58,092 nucleotides of DNA from contig NZ_KB904539.1 of assembly GCF_000380085.1 (NCBI RefSeq), forward strand, positions 255,821 through 313,912. The letters run 5' to 3'. The stretch is from Streptococcus merionis DSM 19192. Lineage in GTDB: Bacteria > Bacillota > Bacilli > Lactobacillales > Streptococcaceae. A program made the position numbers and the translations under genes. The notes under the pieces were generated by a model. The model was not told where the DNA came from. It worked only from the letters and a program-made list of their open reading frames with translations, and ran no database searches. Positions 45,801-55,800 of this stretch are shown piece after piece. The first letter of the stretch is position 1. The number at the start of each line of letters is the position of its first letter.

Positions 45801-45834
45801 GGCAGTAGAAAACGTTTGGAAAAAGGAATCTCAT

Positions 45835-46791
45835 TTGAAAGAACATTCTATCGATATTCAATTAAAACATCCTGATGATGCTCTTCATCTTTTTGGGAGC
45901 AACGAGCGCCACCTAAGGCTGATGGAAGACGAGTTGGAGGTGGTCATCCATGCAGGCACAGAAGTGGTTCAGGTCATTGGTGAAGAAGCAAACTGTGAAC
46001 AGGCGAGATTGGTCATTCAATCTCTCTTGGTTTTAGTCAATCGCGGCATGTTGGTCAATACGACCGACGTGGTCACAGCTATCACCATGGCTCGCAATGA
46101 CGAGATTGACAAGTTCGTTGCCCTCTATGAAGAAGAGATTATCAAGGATAATTCTGGCAAGCCGATTCGTGTCAAAACGCTGGGGCAAAAAATCTATGTG
46201 GAAAGTGTTAAGCAACACGATATTGTCTTTGGTATTGGGCCAGCAGGGACAGGAAAGACCTTTCTAGCGGTGACTTTAGCTGTAACAGCCCTCAAAAAAG
46301 GGCAGGTCAAGCGGATTATCTTGACACGTCCTGCGGTTGAAGCAGGAGAAAGTCTGGGTTTTTTGCCTGGAGACCTCAAAGAAAAGGTGGATCCCTACCT
46401 ACGTCCGGTTTATGATGCCCTCTATCAGATTTTAGGTAAGGACCAGACGACACGTCTCATGGAGCGGGAAATCATTGAGATTGCACCTCTAGCCTACATG
46501 CGTGGACGGACCCTTGACGATGCTTTTGTCATTTTGGATGAAGCGCAAAACACGACTATCATGCAGATGAAAATGTTTTTGACACGTCTCGGTTTTAATT
46601 CTAAAATGATTGTCAACGGAGACATCAGCCAGATCGATTTACCAGGTAAGGTCAAATCAGGGCTTATCGATGCTAAGGACAAATTGCAAAATATCAAGCA
46701 AATCGATTTTGTCCATTTTTCTGCCAAAGATGTTGTCAGACACCCTGTGGTTGCTGAAATTATTAAGGCTTACGAGAGGATTGACCGCTAA
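45835..46791 (+). CDS. phoH: PhoH-family ATPase (YbeZ-like)
   Basis: Predicted RNA-linked P-loop ATPase, probably in ribosome or rRNA maturation with YbeY. 318 residues from TTG 45835 with AAGGAA nine bases upstream. N-terminal part folds as a KH-like domain; motor has Walker A GIGPAGTGKTFLAV, then LTRPAVEAGESLGFLPGDLKEKVDPYLRP, Walker B FVILDEAQNTTIMQMKMFLTRLGF and NGDISQIDLP. Its promoter lies inside the upstream open frame, which argues against the longer start. Confidence 0.88.
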   Translation: MKEHSIDIQLKHPDDALHLFGSNERHLRLMEDELEVVIHAGTEVVQVIGEEANCEQARLVIQSLLVLVNRGMLVNTTDVVTAITMARNDEIDKFVALYEEEIIKDNSGKPIRVKTLGQKIYVESVKQHDIVFGIGPAGTGKTFLAVTLAVTALKKGQVKRIILTRPAVEAGESLGFLPGDLKEKVDPYLRPVYDALYQILGKDQTTRLMEREIIEIAPLAYMRGRTLDDAFVILDEAQNTTIMQMKMFLTRLGFNSKMIVNGDISQIDLPGKVKSGLIDAKDKLQNIKQIDFVHFSAKDVVRHPVVAEIIKAYERIDR

Positions 46792-46798
46792 ATACGTT

Positions 46799-46823
46799 AA
46801 AACTCAGCATTGCTGGGTTTTTT
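46799..46823 (+). terminator. terminator of phoH
   Basis: AAAACTCAG pairs with CTGGGTTTT (one G-U), loop CATTG, then T run, eight bases after the stop. Confidence 0.75.
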
Positions 46824-46846
46824 CGTTGCCTTCTTTCGAATGATTT

Positions 46847-46859
46847 ATCAGATGAATTG
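46847..46859 (+). promoter_or_regulatory. upstream copy of the putative glucuronide operator
   Basis: ATCAGATGAATTG repeats exactly at 46922-46934 inside the promoter, 75 bases downstream (about seven helical turns). Two such copies could bind one regulator dimer pair. Confidence 0.5.
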
Positions 46860-46911
46860 AAGGATGAAACAATCAAAATAAAGTCTTTTTAAAATAAAAA
46901 AGGTGAAAACG

Positions 46912-46940
46912 TTGACAAATCATCAGATGAATTGTATAAT
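46912..46940 (+). promoter_or_regulatory. consensus promoter with spacer operator, glucuronide operon
   Basis: Perfect TTGACA (46912-46917), 17 bases, perfect TATAAT (46935-46940). The palindrome TCATCAGATGA (46920-46930) fills the spacer, where a bound repressor would block polymerase. The GntR regulator at 51911 is the obvious candidate. A perfect promoter needs such control. Confidence 0.8.
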
Positions 46941-46949
46941 GCTTTTATG

Positions 46950-46964
46950 GATAAAACGCTTCCA
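46950..46964 (+). promoter_or_regulatory. weak cre-like site after the glucuronide promoter
   Basis: GATAAAACGCTTCCA keeps the central AANCG and the C at the proper place but differs from the cre consensus at three positions; possible CcpA site just after the start of transcription. Confidence 0.3.
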
Positions 46965-46993
46965 GAAAAAGGGGAGAAAAAGGAGGGGCTCTC

Positions 46994-48544
46994 ATGAGTC
47001 AAAATACAGTTGATAGAAGCGAGAAGGTCGCTTATAATCGTGCAAAAATCTGGCAGATCATTCTGTTTGCCATGAACAATACATCTACTAATATCTATTT
47101 AGTAGCATTCAGTTTTGTGTCTTATTTCTCTACAGGGATTTTAGGCTTGGCGGCTATTTTTGTCAGTCAATTGATGGGATATGTTCGGATTTTCGATGGC
47201 TTTATTGATCCAGCTATCGGTGTTTTAATTGATAAGACCGATACAACATTTGGGAAATACCGGCCAATCATTGTTTTGGGGAATGTGATTACCGCACTGT
47301 CATTTGTCTTTCTCTTTAATATTCACAGATTCGGTGCTGGAATGGCTATGCCACTCTTCATTCTTGCTTTGATTATTCACAAGATTGGTTATTCGCTGCA
47401 ACAAACCGTTACAAAAGCTGGTCAAACGGCGTTGACAAATGATCCTAAGCAGCGCCCGATTTTTAATATTGTTGATGGGATTATGACAGCGATTCTGTTT
47501 TCAGGAAGTCAAATCGTTATTTCTGGAACCTTGGTACCGAAACACGGTGGCTTCACAGAAAGCTTTTTTGCGGAATTGATGGTAGGTGTCATTGGAATTT
47601 CAGCGGTTTTAGCAGTTCTTGCTATTGCTGGTATTTGGCAGAAGGATAACAAGAAATTCTTTGGTCTTGGGGAAGAAAAAACGAAGAAAACAAACTTCAA
47701 AGATTATTGGAAAGTGATTAAGGGAAATACACCACTTCAAGTGTTATCTCTTTCAGCCGCTTTGGTTAAATTTGTAGCACAGTTGTTTGGAGATTCTGTT
47801 GTGACCGTGATGGTGTTTGGGATTCTCTTTGGGAACTATGCTTTGTCAGGTGCTATTTCAGCCTTGATGGTTATTCCAAATATTTTAGTGACAACTTTCG
47901 CAGCCAGTGTGGCACGTAAAAAAGGACTGCGTCGTGCTTATATTCTCTCCTTGCAAATTGGTATTGCTGGTTTGATTGGTATGGCAACGATGCTCTACTC
48001 TGGTCAACCGGGTGCCCTTGATTTGCAGAAGTGGGGACTCTATAGTGTCGGTTTTGTTGTCCTGTATGCTTTTGGACGTTATTTCTCAACAGCACCTTCA
48101 AGTCTTGTCTTGACGATGGGAGCTGATATTTCTGACTATGAAACATCAGTATCTGGTCGCTATGTATCAGGGATGATTGGAACAATCTTTTCTTTAACTG
48201 ACTCTGTGGCATCATCTTTTGCACCGATGGTTGTCGGTTGGGTGCTTGCAGGTATTGGATTTGCAAAGGAATATCCAACTGCTGAAACACCACTGTCTCC
48301 AGAACTAAAAGGTGCAATCATCACACTGTTTGCCATTATTCCAGTGGCTGTTCTGGCTGTTTCTTTAGTCTTAATGAAGTTCTACAAATTGGATAATGAG
48401 ACGATGGCTCAGATTCAAGAGAAGATTCATGCTATGAAAGCAGCTAAAGATACAGAACGTGCGCATGATATTGCCCAAAATGTTGAATTATCAGATATGG
48501 AGTATGTGGACTTGTCGAAATACCCTGTAGAAGAGCCTAAATAA
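46994..48544 (+). CDS. GPH-family glucuronide:cation symporter
   Basis: Imports beta-glucuronides for the beta-glucuronidase encoded downstream. 516 residues with twelve membrane helices; the signature DGFIDPAIGVLIDKTDTTFGKYRPIIVLGN is that of glycoside-pentoside-hexuronide (MelB/UidB) transporters. The tail from about residue 465 is charged and cytoplasmic. Ribosome site AGGAGGGG five bases before ATG. First gene of the operon after the spacer-operator promoter. Confidence 0.88.
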   Translation: MSQNTVDRSEKVAYNRAKIWQIILFAMNNTSTNIYLVAFSFVSYFSTGILGLAAIFVSQLMGYVRIFDGFIDPAIGVLIDKTDTTFGKYRPIIVLGNVITALSFVFLFNIHRFGAGMAMPLFILALIIHKIGYSLQQTVTKAGQTALTNDPKQRPIFNIVDGIMTAILFSGSQIVISGTLVPKHGGFTESFFAELMVGVIGISAVLAVLAIAGIWQKDNKKFFGLGEEKTKKTNFKDYWKVIKGNTPLQVLSLSAALVKFVAQLFGDSVVTVMVFGILFGNYALSGAISALMVIPNILVTTFAASVARKKGLRRAYILSLQIGIAGLIGMATMLYSGQPGALDLQKWGLYSVGFVVLYAFGRYFSTAPSSLVLTMGADISDYETSVSGRYVSGMIGTIFSLTDSVASSFAPMVVGWVLAGIGFAKEYPTAETPLSPELKGAIITLFAIIPVAVLAVSLVLMKFYKLDNETMAQIQEKIHAMKAAKDTERAHDIAQNVELSDMEYVDLSKYPVEEPK

Positions 48545-48562
48545 CTGTCTTGATCAGGCTCT

Positions 48563-48819
48563 AATACTCTTTAAAAATCAAATTCAAATGTCGTGGACGC
48601 CAGTGCAGCCTTCGGCTAGCTACCGCCAACAAGACAATTAGCTACGAAGATGTTAAGTAGATACAGGCACTGTGATGTGGCTGCTTGCATCTAGGAAGAT
48701 TTGCCCCTAAAGGAGGTGCCGCATCTGTATAGTGAGCAAAGCCCACAACAGCTGCGTCCTTTTTTACACAGTGCTTAGTCCGAATTCAAGTTGTTTGCTT
48801 TTTGATTTTTCCTGAGTAT
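48563..48819. repeat. degenerate intergenic repeat with inverted ends
   Basis: Left end AATACTCTTTAAAAATCAAA and right end, read on the other strand, GATACTCAGGAAAAATCAAA match at most positions. The inside has GCAGCCTTCGGCTAGCTACC. This build is that of the small non-coding repeats scattered in streptococcal genomes (ends of the form ATACTCnnnGAAAATCAAA). It separates the transporter from kdgK2 and may affect their co-transcription. Confidence 0.5.
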
Positions 48820-48883
48820 CAGCAGAATCCAGAAAGTATCACGTGTCGTACATTTTCATGTTGTCAAGAAGAAAGGAGGTTTC

Positions 48884-49906
48884 ATGAAAGTTATTGGTCT
48901 GGGGGAAATTCTATGGCGAATTTCAACGCCCAATCATTTGCTATTTTCGCAAGCCAATCAGTTAGAGAGCCAGTTTGGAGGGTCTGAGCTGAATGTTCTC
49001 GGAACTCTGTCACATCTGGGCTATGAGACTGAGATGGTTTCGGTTTTGCCTGATAATACCATCGGTCATGCTTGCCGTCACTTTATTTCTAGCCACCATA
49101 TTGGTGACCATTTTTTAAAAAGTGGCGGTCATCGACTAGGGCTCTATTTTTACGAGCGTGGCTTCTCTGTGCGTCAAAGCCAGATTACTTATGACCGAGC
49201 AGGCTCTGCTTTCTCAGCGTGCGATGGGGATAGCTTTGACTGGGATTTGATCTTTAGAGATGCCGATTGGTTTCATGTTTCAGGTATTACGGTGGCTTTA
49301 AACCCATCTTGCCGAAACCTCACTTTGCAGGCTATGGATAAAGCTAAAGAGTATGGTGTCGGGATCAGTTTTGACCTCAATTACCGTGAAAGTCTATGGA
49401 CATCTTTCGAGGAGGCTAGAGAAGGGATGGCTCCTTTTGTTGAGAGGGCAGATATCTGTATCGGTATCGAGCCTCTGAGCTTGCCAAATGAAGATGGGGT
49501 AGACTTAAAAGATGTGCTCAAACTCGAGCGACCTTATCGCGACAAGGAAAGTTTGCTTCAAGCTCTAAAGGCCTTGTCAGACAGGTATCATCTGGAGAAG
49601 ATCGCCTTTACGCAGCGAGAGTTGGACAACAACCTTTACCGTTTAAAGGGTTATCTCTTTACTGATGGACAGCTCTTTGAGACTCTTGATAGGGAGACGC
49701 AAGCAGTCGATCGGATTGGGACGGGCGATGCTTTTACAGCGGGTATTTTGTATGGGCACTTAGAAGCTGAAGAGCCACAAAAGGTTTTGGAGATTGCCAT
49801 GACTAGCTTTGTTTACAAACATACGATTGAGGGCGACATTAACCTCATGACCGCTAATCAGTTAAAACAGTTGCTCTCCAGTAGCAACCAAGAAATCAAT
49901 AGATAG
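48884..49906 (+). CDS. kdgK: 2-keto-3-deoxygluconate kinase, glucuronide-locus copy
   Basis: PfkB-family kinase of 340 residues making KDPG from KDG derived from glucuronate. LGEILWRISTPNHLLFSQANQLESQFGGSELNVLGTLSHLGYETEMVSVLPDN at the N-terminus, SFDLNYRESLW, and DRIGTGDAFTAGILYGHLE with the catalytic Asp. Ribosome site AAAGGAGG. Diverged from the operon copy at 12913, so not a recent duplication. It is 9 bases before uidA. Confidence 0.88.
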   Translation: MKVIGLGEILWRISTPNHLLFSQANQLESQFGGSELNVLGTLSHLGYETEMVSVLPDNTIGHACRHFISSHHIGDHFLKSGGHRLGLYFYERGFSVRQSQITYDRAGSAFSACDGDSFDWDLIFRDADWFHVSGITVALNPSCRNLTLQAMDKAKEYGVGISFDLNYRESLWTSFEEAREGMAPFVERADICIGIEPLSLPNEDGVDLKDVLKLERPYRDKESLLQALKALSDRYHLEKIAFTQRELDNNLYRLKGYLFTDGQLFETLDRETQAVDRIGTGDAFTAGILYGHLEAEEPQKVLEIAMTSFVYKHTIEGDINLMTANQLKQLLSSSNQEINR

Positions 49907-49915
49907 GAGTACCTT

Positions 49916-51739
49916 ATGTTATACCCACAATTATCTGCTACACGAAAAATTTATAATCTAAACGGAGTTTGGTCTTTTAAACAAGGAGCCTATCAGCCTA
50001 CCAAGGACTCTCTCTTGTCAACGGATACAGAAGCAGAGCTTATGGTTGTGCCGACTTCGTTTAACGATGTTTTGGTGGACAAGGACAAGCGTCTCTTCAT
50101 CGGAGACAACTGGTACGAGCGTCTTGTTGATTTACCTCAATTGCAGGAAAATGAGGAGCTTGTGTTACGCTTTGGTTCTGTGACCCATCAGGCTAAGGTT
50201 TATCTTGATGGTGAATTGGTCGCTGAACACAAAGGAGGATTTACTCCCTTTGAAGTGGTCGTTGCTCCTCAGTTTTTAGCAAAGGATCAGTTAAAAGTGA
50301 CGGTCTGTGCTAACAATGAACTCAACTATACGACCTTGCCTGTTGGCAATTATATCGAAAAGAAAAATCCAGATGGCAGTATCAAAAAAGTGGTTAAGGA
50401 AAACTTTGACTTCTTTAACTATGCGGGAATTCACCGGCCGGTAAAATTCTATACTCGTCCCAAAGCGCATATTGAAGATGTCGTTGTGACTTATGAACTC
50501 AGTGAGGACTTGACTACAGCTGATGTGAAAGTGACAGTTTTGTCTAATGCTTCTGGTTTGGAGCAGCGCTTGACGATTTTGGACGAAACAGGACAGATCG
50601 TTGCCCAAGGAACAGGCAATGATGTTCTGACAGTGCAAGGTGTCAGACTTTGGGAGCCGCTCAATGCTTACCTCTATACCTGCCGTGTGGAACTCTTTGA
50701 CGGTGAGCAGTTGATTGATCGCTATGATGAAGCCTTTGGTATGCGTAAGATTGAAGTTAAGGCTGCTCAATTCTTGATTAACAACAAACCATTTTACTTC
50801 AAGGGCTTTGGCAAGCATGAAGACACGCATATCAATGGACGTGGCCTTAATGAAGCAGCAAACTTGATGGACTTGAATTTGCTAAAAGAAATCGGAGCCA
50901 ACTCCTTTAGAACGTCGCACTATCCTTATTCAGAAGAGATGATGCGCTTGGCTGATCGCATGGGAATTGTTGTGATTGATGAAGTCCCAGCAGTCGGGCT
51001 TTTCCAAAACTTCTCAGCAGCCTTGGACTTACTTGGAGATAAGGACGAGCCTGAAAATACTTGGAAGGTCATGAAGACTAAGGAAGCCCATGAGCAGGCT
51101 ATCTGCGAGTTGGTAAACCGTGATAAAAATCATGCCTGTGTTGTCATGTGGGTCGTGGCTAATGAGCCGTCTTCGCACGAAGAGGGAGCGCGTGAATACT
51201 TTGAACCGCTCATTCAGCTTTACCGTGATTTAGACCCACAAAATCGTCCAGTAACACTGGTTAATATCATGAATGCTTTGCCAGGTAAAGATTTAGTGGC
51301 TGATTTGATTGACGTGATCTGTCTTAACCGTTATTATGGCTGGTACCGAGACCATGCAGAGCTAGCAGATGCCAAAAACAATCTGCGCAAAGAATTGGAA
51401 GAATGGCATAGGCTTTATCCTGACAAACCAGTCATGTTCACAGAGTATGGGGCTGATACATTACCAGGTTATCATTCGATGTGGGATATTCCGTATACTG
51501 AAGAATATCAATGCGATTATTACCAAGCCAATCACGAAGTCTTTGATGAATTGCCGTACTTTGTTGGCGAACAAGTCTGGAATTTTGCGGACTTTGAAAC
51601 CAATGTCATGTTGATTCGTGTCAAGGGAAATCACAAGGGACTCTTTTCGCGGACACGTGAACCGAAGCAAGTCGTGCGTTTCTTTAAAGAACGCTGGACA
51701 ACCATTCCAAACTTTGGTTATAAGAGCGGTAAAAACTAG
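49916..51739 (+). CDS. uidA: beta-glucuronidase, GH2
   Basis: Releases glucuronate from beta-glucuronides taken up by the GPH symporter. 607 residues with the sugar-binding, immunoglobulin-like and TIM-barrel domains of GH2. Acid/base Glu417 in VVANEPSSHEEGAREYFEPL and nucleophile Glu510 in PVMFTEYGADTLPGYHS. NKPFYFKGFGKHEDTHINGRGL and GANSFRTSHYPYSEEMM are conserved. C-terminal NxK motif region near VKGNHKGLFSRTREPK contacts the uronate carboxylate in true glucuronidases, supporting specificity. Confidence 0.95.
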   Translation: MLYPQLSATRKIYNLNGVWSFKQGAYQPTKDSLLSTDTEAELMVVPTSFNDVLVDKDKRLFIGDNWYERLVDLPQLQENEELVLRFGSVTHQAKVYLDGELVAEHKGGFTPFEVVVAPQFLAKDQLKVTVCANNELNYTTLPVGNYIEKKNPDGSIKKVVKENFDFFNYAGIHRPVKFYTRPKAHIEDVVVTYELSEDLTTADVKVTVLSNASGLEQRLTILDETGQIVAQGTGNDVLTVQGVRLWEPLNAYLYTCRVELFDGEQLIDRYDEAFGMRKIEVKAAQFLINNKPFYFKGFGKHEDTHINGRGLNEAANLMDLNLLKEIGANSFRTSHYPYSEEMMRLADRMGIVVIDEVPAVGLFQNFSAALDLLGDKDEPENTWKVMKTKEAHEQAICELVNRDKNHACVVMWVVANEPSSHEEGAREYFEPLIQLYRDLDPQNRPVTLVNIMNALPGKDLVADLIDVICLNRYYGWYRDHAELADAKNNLRKELEEWHRLYPDKPVMFTEYGADTLPGYHSMWDIPYTEEYQCDYYQANHEVFDELPYFVGEQVWNFADFETNVMLIRVKGNHKGLFSRTREPKQVVRFFKERWTTIPNFGYKSGKN

Positions 51740-51787
51740 GCGAACTTTTCAGGGGCAGCATGCTTATCTGTCTCACTCTCAAGACCA

Positions 51788-51820
51788 ACAGAATTTAGTC
51801 TCAGGCTAAGTTCTGTTTTT
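51788..51820 (+). terminator. terminator of uidA
   Basis: ACAGAATTTA pairs with TAAGTTCTGT with one weak pair, followed by T run. Confidence 0.75.
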
Positions 51821-51861
51821 GACTAGAAAGAAAAAGTAGAAATATTTGTCTTCTTTTGACT

Positions 51862-51890
51862 TTGAATCTTATTAAAATTTAGGTATAATT
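51862..51890 (+). promoter_or_regulatory. promoter of the GntR regulator gene
   Basis: TTTGAA, 17-base spacer, perfect TATAAT (51885-51890). No copy of the ATCAGATGAATTG motif is seen here, so no sign of autorepression through that site. Confidence 0.65.
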
Positions 51891-51910
51891 ATTGAGAAAA
51901 AGGAGACAGT

Positions 51911-52612
51911 ATGAAGAAAGCAAATCAACCATTAGCAGATCGTACTGCGGATTTATTGGTAGACTATATTGTTAAATTTCAATTAGAACCAGGAGATCGC
52001 CTGCCAAATGAATATGAATTGGCAACATCTTTAGAGGTTGGACGGAGTACGATTCGCGAGGCTGTACGTCGCTTGGTTGCTCGGAATATTTTAGAGGTTC
52101 GTCAGGGATCAGGGACTTATGTTAGCAGTCGTAGAGGGGTTGCCGACGATCCGCTTGGGTTTTCTTTTATCAAAGATACTTACCAGTTAACTCAGGACTT
52201 ATTTGAAATCCGTCTCCTTTTGGAGCCACGTGTTGCTGCTAAGGCTGCACAAAATGCGACGGATGAGGATTGTCAGCGGTTATTAGACTTAGTCGAACGC
52301 ATAGAGGAGTCTTACGATCTAGGAACAGAAGATCATGTGCAATTAGATGTTGAGCTGCATAGTTTATTGACCAAAATGAGCGGTAATTTAGCCTTGGATA
52401 GTTTACTACCGGTGATCCATCAGTCGATTAGCTTAATCAACCATAACTTTAGTAATCAGTTTATGCAGGAAGATAGTCGAGCGGCTCACCGAGCAATCCT
52501 TGAAGCCGTTTGCGACCGAGATGCAGTCAGAGCTTACGATGCCATGCTAAGGCATATCTTGTCTGTGAGTTCAGATTTTGAAAAAAATCAGCACGGTGAC
52601 TCTGAAACATGA
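51911..52612 (+). CDS. GntR-family regulator, FadR subfamily (UxuR/KdgR-type)
   Basis: A 233-residue regulator: winged helix at 10-75 (LPNEYELATSLEVGRSTIREAVRRLVARNILEVRQGSGTYVSSRRG) and an FCD effector domain with DLFEIRLLLEPRVAAKAAQNATDEDC, LDVELHSLLTKMSGN and HRAILEAVCDRDAVRAYDAMLRHI; Asp and His residues of the metal site are in place. FadR-type members sense hexuronates or related acids. Likely repressor of the glucuronide operon upstream through the spacer palindrome. Confidence 0.88.
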   Translation: MKKANQPLADRTADLLVDYIVKFQLEPGDRLPNEYELATSLEVGRSTIREAVRRLVARNILEVRQGSGTYVSSRRGVADDPLGFSFIKDTYQLTQDLFEIRLLLEPRVAAKAAQNATDEDCQRLLDLVERIEESYDLGTEDHVQLDVELHSLLTKMSGNLALDSLLPVIHQSISLINHNFSNQFMQEDSRAAHRAILEAVCDRDAVRAYDAMLRHILSVSSDFEKNQHGDSET

Positions 52613-52646
52613 TGAGCTGCTAGATAGAACAATAATAAATAAGTAT

Positions 52647-52672
52647 GTCTGGACTTGAGTTCAGGCTTTTTT
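52647..52672 (+). terminator. terminator of the GntR gene
   Basis: GTCTGGAC pairs with GTTCAGGC (G-U allowed), loop TTGA, followed by six T. Confidence 0.75.
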
Positions 52673-52795
52673 ATAAAATTGTTATATCGTCTGTTTCATA
52701 CAATTAATTGTTAAAGATGGTTTCGTGCTCTCCTTTAGTCTTTATAAGGGATTATGCTCTCGCGTCAAAAATATCTACAAATTACCTTGAAAACC

Positions 52796-52824
52796 TTTAC
52801 ATTACGGATGATAAAAGGTATAAT
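52796..52824 (+). promoter_or_regulatory. promoter of the pullulanase gene
   Basis: TTTACA, 17-base spacer, perfect TATAAT (52819-52824). Confidence 0.85.
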
Positions 52825-52834
52825 GTACGAGTAA

Positions 52835-52848
52835 AGCAAACGCTTGCA
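52835..52848 (+). promoter_or_regulatory. cre site of the pullulanase gene
   Basis: AGCAAACGCTTGCA, with perfect GCAA...TTGC symmetry around CG, ten bases after the -10. CcpA binding here would block the pullulanase when glucose is plentiful. Confidence 0.75.
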
Positions 52849-52876
52849 TAGAACTTATTTTATGAGGAGGTTTCTG

Positions 52877-55800
52877 ATGAAAAAGGAAACAGTTGGCAGG
52901 AAGCGTCAGCATTTTGGGATACGTACTCTAAAATGTGGAACCGCGTCCGTACTTTTATCGGCTACTTTTTGTGTTTTGGGCGGACAGCTTGTCCAAGCAG
53001 AAGAGCAAACTATAGAGACTGCAAATCTTCAAGTGGAGGATACGACAGAGAGCAGGGAGAAAAAGGAGGAGATAGAGGCTCAGACGGAAGTGCCCGTTAG
53101 CTCTGAGAAAATCGCTCCTAATACCAATGAAGCACGGACGATTTCTGAACCAGCAGACCTCACTCAGCTAGAAGAGGAGTCTGACATGGTAGGTGCAATA
53201 CCTGTATCTCAGACAGAAACCCTCTCGGCAGATGACGAAGTCAAAGTAGGTTCTATTCGCATGCACTTTAAGAAGTTACCTTCGGAGAATACCAATAGCC
53301 TTGGCTTATGGACTTGGGACGATGTAGAAAAGCCATCTGCGCAAAACGGTAGCTGGCCAACAGGGGCAACCAGTTTTTCAGAAGCTAAAACAGACAGCTA
53401 TGGTTATTATCTTGATGTGCCCCTCTCAGCGAAAAAGCGTGAAAAAGTCAGTTTTTTGATTAATAACACAGCAGGTGACAATTTGACAGGCGATAAGACG
53501 GTTGAGCTCATCAGCAATCAAATGAATGAGGTTTGGCTTGATGAAGAGTATAAGGCCTACACTTATGAGCCGATAGCAGAAGGCATGGTGCGGATCAATT
53601 ACCTGCGTTCAGATAATAATTACGACCGCAAATCCTTGTGGTTGTGGGGAGATGTTGAAACGCCTACGACTAGCTGGCCGGACGGTGTTGATTTTGAAAA
53701 GCAGGGCAAATATGGCGCTTATGTTGACGTCAAACTGAAAGACCTTGCTAAAACAATTGGATTTTTATTACTAGATGAGAGTAAGTCAGGTGATGATGTC
53801 AAGATTCAGCCCAATGATTACAATTTTACGGACTTGAAAAAACATCGCCAGATTTTCTTGAGGGATGCAGATCCGATGATTTATACCAATCCTTATTTTG
53901 TCAATGATGTCCGAATGACAGGAGCGCAGCAGATTAGTCTGACTGACATCGAGGCGACTTTTACGACCTTAGAAAATGTGAAAAAAGAGGATATTGCAAA
54001 GAATTTACAAGTGCAAAATAAGGATAATCAAGCAGTTGCCATTAATGACATTGTTCTTGACGAGGGAGCCAAAAAAGTCCTGATTCAGGGGGACTTTGGC
54101 GGGAATCAGGCGCCTTACACAGTGAAGTATAGCAGCGAGCAGTTTACAACAGGGATGAATTGGCAGTTGAAGGATAGCCTGTATCAGTATGATGGTGAAT
54201 TGGGAGCGCGTGTGACAGACAATGGTCAGAAAGTGGCAGTCACCCTCTGGTCACCAAGTGCAGATGAGGTGTCACTAGTAGTTTATGATAAAACGGATCA
54301 AAGTAAGGTCATAGGCAAGGTAGCCATGACCAGAGGAGACAAGGGCGCTTGGAATGCAGACTTATCAGCCAATGGTGGCTTGTCGATTGCTGACTATCGC
54401 GGCTATTATTACCATTATGAAATCAAACGGGGTGATCAAGCTGTCTTAACCTTGGATCCCTATGCCAAATCGTTGGCTGCTTGGAACAGTGACTTGGCAG
54501 AGACAGATCCGTCTTATAAGGTAGCCAAGGCGGCCTTTGTAGCCCCAGCTGAACTAGGGCCAAAAGACTTGACTTATGCCACTATTCCTGGTTTTAAGGA
54601 CCGAAAAGACGCTGTGATTTATGAGGCCCATGTCCGTGATTTTACGTCTGATAAGGCGATTGCAAACGGCTTGAAGTCTCAGTTCGGAACCTTTTCCGCC
54701 TTTGTTGAGAAGCTGGACTACCTAAAAGAATTGGGAGTGACCCATATTCAGTTGTTGCCTGTTTTGAGTTATTACTATGTCAATGAATTGAAAAATGCAG
54801 AACGTATGGACGACTATGCTTCCAGCAATAGTAATTACAACTGGGGCTATGATCCGCAGAATTATTTTTCGCTAACAGGTATGTATTCGACTGATCCGAC
54901 CAATCCAAGCGCGCGCATTGCAGAGTTTAAGGAGTTGGTCAACGAAATTCATAAGCGGGGCATGGGCGTGGTTTTAGATGTGGTCTATAATCACACCGCT
55001 AAAACGGATATTTTTGAAGATTTAGAGCCGAATTATTACCACTTTATGGACGCAGACGGTACACCTCGAACCAGCTATGGCGGTGGTCGTCTGGGAACGA
55101 CTCATCATATGAGCCGCCGTGTGTTGGTTGACTCCATCAAGTATTTGACAGACGAGTACAAGGTGGATGGTTTCCGCTTTGACCTGATGGGAGACCATGA
55201 TGCTGAGACCATTCAAAAGGCATATGATGAAGCGAGAAAGTTGAACCCAAATCTCGTGATGTTAGGAGAAGGATGGGTGACCTATTCAGGTGATGAAAAT
55301 AAACCTGTCCAGCCTGCCGATCAGTCTTGGATGAAATCGACCAATTCGGCTGCGGTATTCTCAGATGATGTCCGAAATATGCTGAAATCAGGCTATCCAA
55401 ACGAAGGGACACCTGCTTTTATCACCAATGGGAAACGCGATGTTGAAAAAATCTTCCGTAATATTAAGGCACAGCCAACGAATTTTGAAGCAGACGATCC
55501 AGGTGATGTGATTCAGTATATTGCTGCTCATGATAATTTGCCGTTATTTGATATTATTGCCCAATCCATCAAAAAAGATCCTGCGAAAGCTGAAAACACA
55601 AACGAAATTCATCGTCGTCTTCGCTTGGGCAACCTCATGATTTTGACCTCACAAGGCACACCGTTTATCCATTCGGGTCAAGAATATGGTCGCACCAAGC
55701 AATTCCGTCATCCAGATTATCGTACACCAGTTTCAGAGGATAAGGTGCCAAACAAATCTCATCTCTTGAGGAATGAAGACGGTAGTCCATTTGAGTATCC

